NCBI RefSeq assembly: GCF_013523125.1
Contig: NZ_JAAMQJ010000004.1
Coordinates: forward strand, 1 to 64,000
Length of the DNA: 64,000 nt
Direction: 5' to 3'
Source: Pseudomonas entomophila
Lineage (GTDB): Bacteria; Pseudomonadota; Gammaproteobacteria; Pseudomonadales; Pseudomonadaceae
Positions 63,603 through 64,000 of this stretch are shown piece by piece. The notes below the pieces were generated by a model, which ran no database searches, was not told the origin of the DNA, and was given only the letters and a program-made list of their open reading frames with translations. How positions within the stretch are numbered: the first letter of the stretch is position 1; the number at the start of each line of letters is the position of its first letter. Made by a program: the position numbers and the translations under genes.

Positions 63603-64000
63603 TTGATCGTCTTCCGTTATCTCTCCCGCGAGGTCCTGGTGACCTTGAGCGCCGTCAGCGCCGTGCTGCTGGTGATCATCATGAGCGGGCGCTTCATCAA
63701 GTACTTGGCCCAGGCGGCCCAGGGCGCGCTCGATCCTGGCGTGCTGTTCCTGATCATGGGCTTCCGTCTGCCCGGCTTCCTGCAACTGATCCTGCCGCTG
63801 GGGCTGTTTCTCGGCATCCTGCTGGCTTATGGGCGGTTGTACCTGGAAAGCGAGATGACTGTGCTCTCGGCCACCGGCATGAGTCAGCAGCGCCTGCTGG
63901 CACTGACCCTGGCGCCGGCGGCGCTGATCGCCGTGCTGGTGGCCTGGCTGAGCCTGAGCCTGGCGCCGGTCGGCGTGGCGCAGGTGCAGAAGATCATCAG
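63603..64000 (+). CDS. lptF: LPS export permease LptF (5' part, cut by window end), TTG start
   Basis: The first 132 codons of the LptF permease that works with LptB and LptG. (M)IVFRYLSREVLVTLSAVSA is the standard N-terminus, followed by membrane helices (LLVIIMSGRFIKYLAQ; PGFLQLILPLGLFLGILLAY). The start is TTG at 63603, with AGGAG eight bases upstream and no in-frame ATG before conserved residues. The rest lies beyond 64000. Confidence 0.93.
   Translation, partial: MIVFRYLSREVLVTLSAVSAVLLVIIMSGRFIKYLAQAAQGALDPGVLFLIMGFRLPGFLQLILPLGLFLGILLAYGRLYLESEMTVLSATGMSQQRLLALTLAPAALIAVLVAWLSLSLAPVGVAQVQKII

Overview
This window looks like part of a Pseudomonas chromosome, most likely from the P. putida group. 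The coding sequence is GC-rich throughout. The gene order matches the Pseudomonas core genome as I remember it (dpp cluster, roxSR, gatBAC/mreBCD/maf/rng, tldD-pmbA, fagA-fumC-sodA, ptsO-rapZ-ptsN-hpf-rpoN-lptBAC-kdsD, mla-ibaG-murA-hisGDC, yejK-hup, valS-holC-pepA-lptF). Intergenic regions carry REP-like palindromes of the pseudomonad type. I saw no rRNA, tRNA, CRISPR array, prophage or secretion cluster. Species assignment is inference; gene order and protein families are read from the sequence.

Layout. 1-128: edge of an IS30-like insertion sequence, cut by the window. 528-11086 (minus strand): a dipeptide/peptide ABC uptake locus with permease/ATPase genes dppBCDF, three paralogous periplasmic binding proteins and an OprD-family porin. 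11400-14126: a periplasmic SIMPL-domain protein facing the RegB/RegA-type redox two-component pair roxSR. 14324-18467: an AEC transporter, an AroP-type permease, a cation/Ca2+ exchanger and a small RlpA-like lipoprotein. 18682-21893: gatC-gatA-gatB (tRNA amidotransferase). 22089-33258: mreBCD, maf, rng, yhdP, a nitrilase-family amidase and tldD. 33322-38311: darP, pmbA, then the iron-regulated fagA-fumC-sodA group behind a good Fur box. 38423-45028 (minus): nitrogen-related PTS genes, hpf, rpoN, lptBAC and kdsD. 45269-53167: mlaFEDCB (phospholipid retrograde transport), ibaG, murA, hisGDC. 53268-64000: an MFS permease, a GIY-YIG protein, yejK, an HU gene, rlmF, valS, a small unknown gene, holC, pepA and the start of lptF.

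Much of the window serves the cell envelope: MreBCD shape, Lpt LPS export, KdsD for KDO, Mla for outer-membrane asymmetry, MurA for peptidoglycan precursor. The rest is translation quality (GatCAB, ValS, RlmF, HPF, RNase G) and nitrogen/redox regulation (RpoN, PtsN/NPr, RapZ, RoxSR).

No wholly new system is evident. The points most worth checking are these. Two genes (mreC and the Ca2+/cation exchanger) appear to begin with the rare start codon ATT, each behind a strong Shine-Dalgarno. kdsC is missing from its usual place between kdsD and lptC, where only a 32-codon ORF remains. The usual small gene between fumC and sodA is also missing. Two arrays of 7-bp repeats in opposite orientation sit downstream of a small unknown gene and upstream of valS, one of them running over a stop codon.
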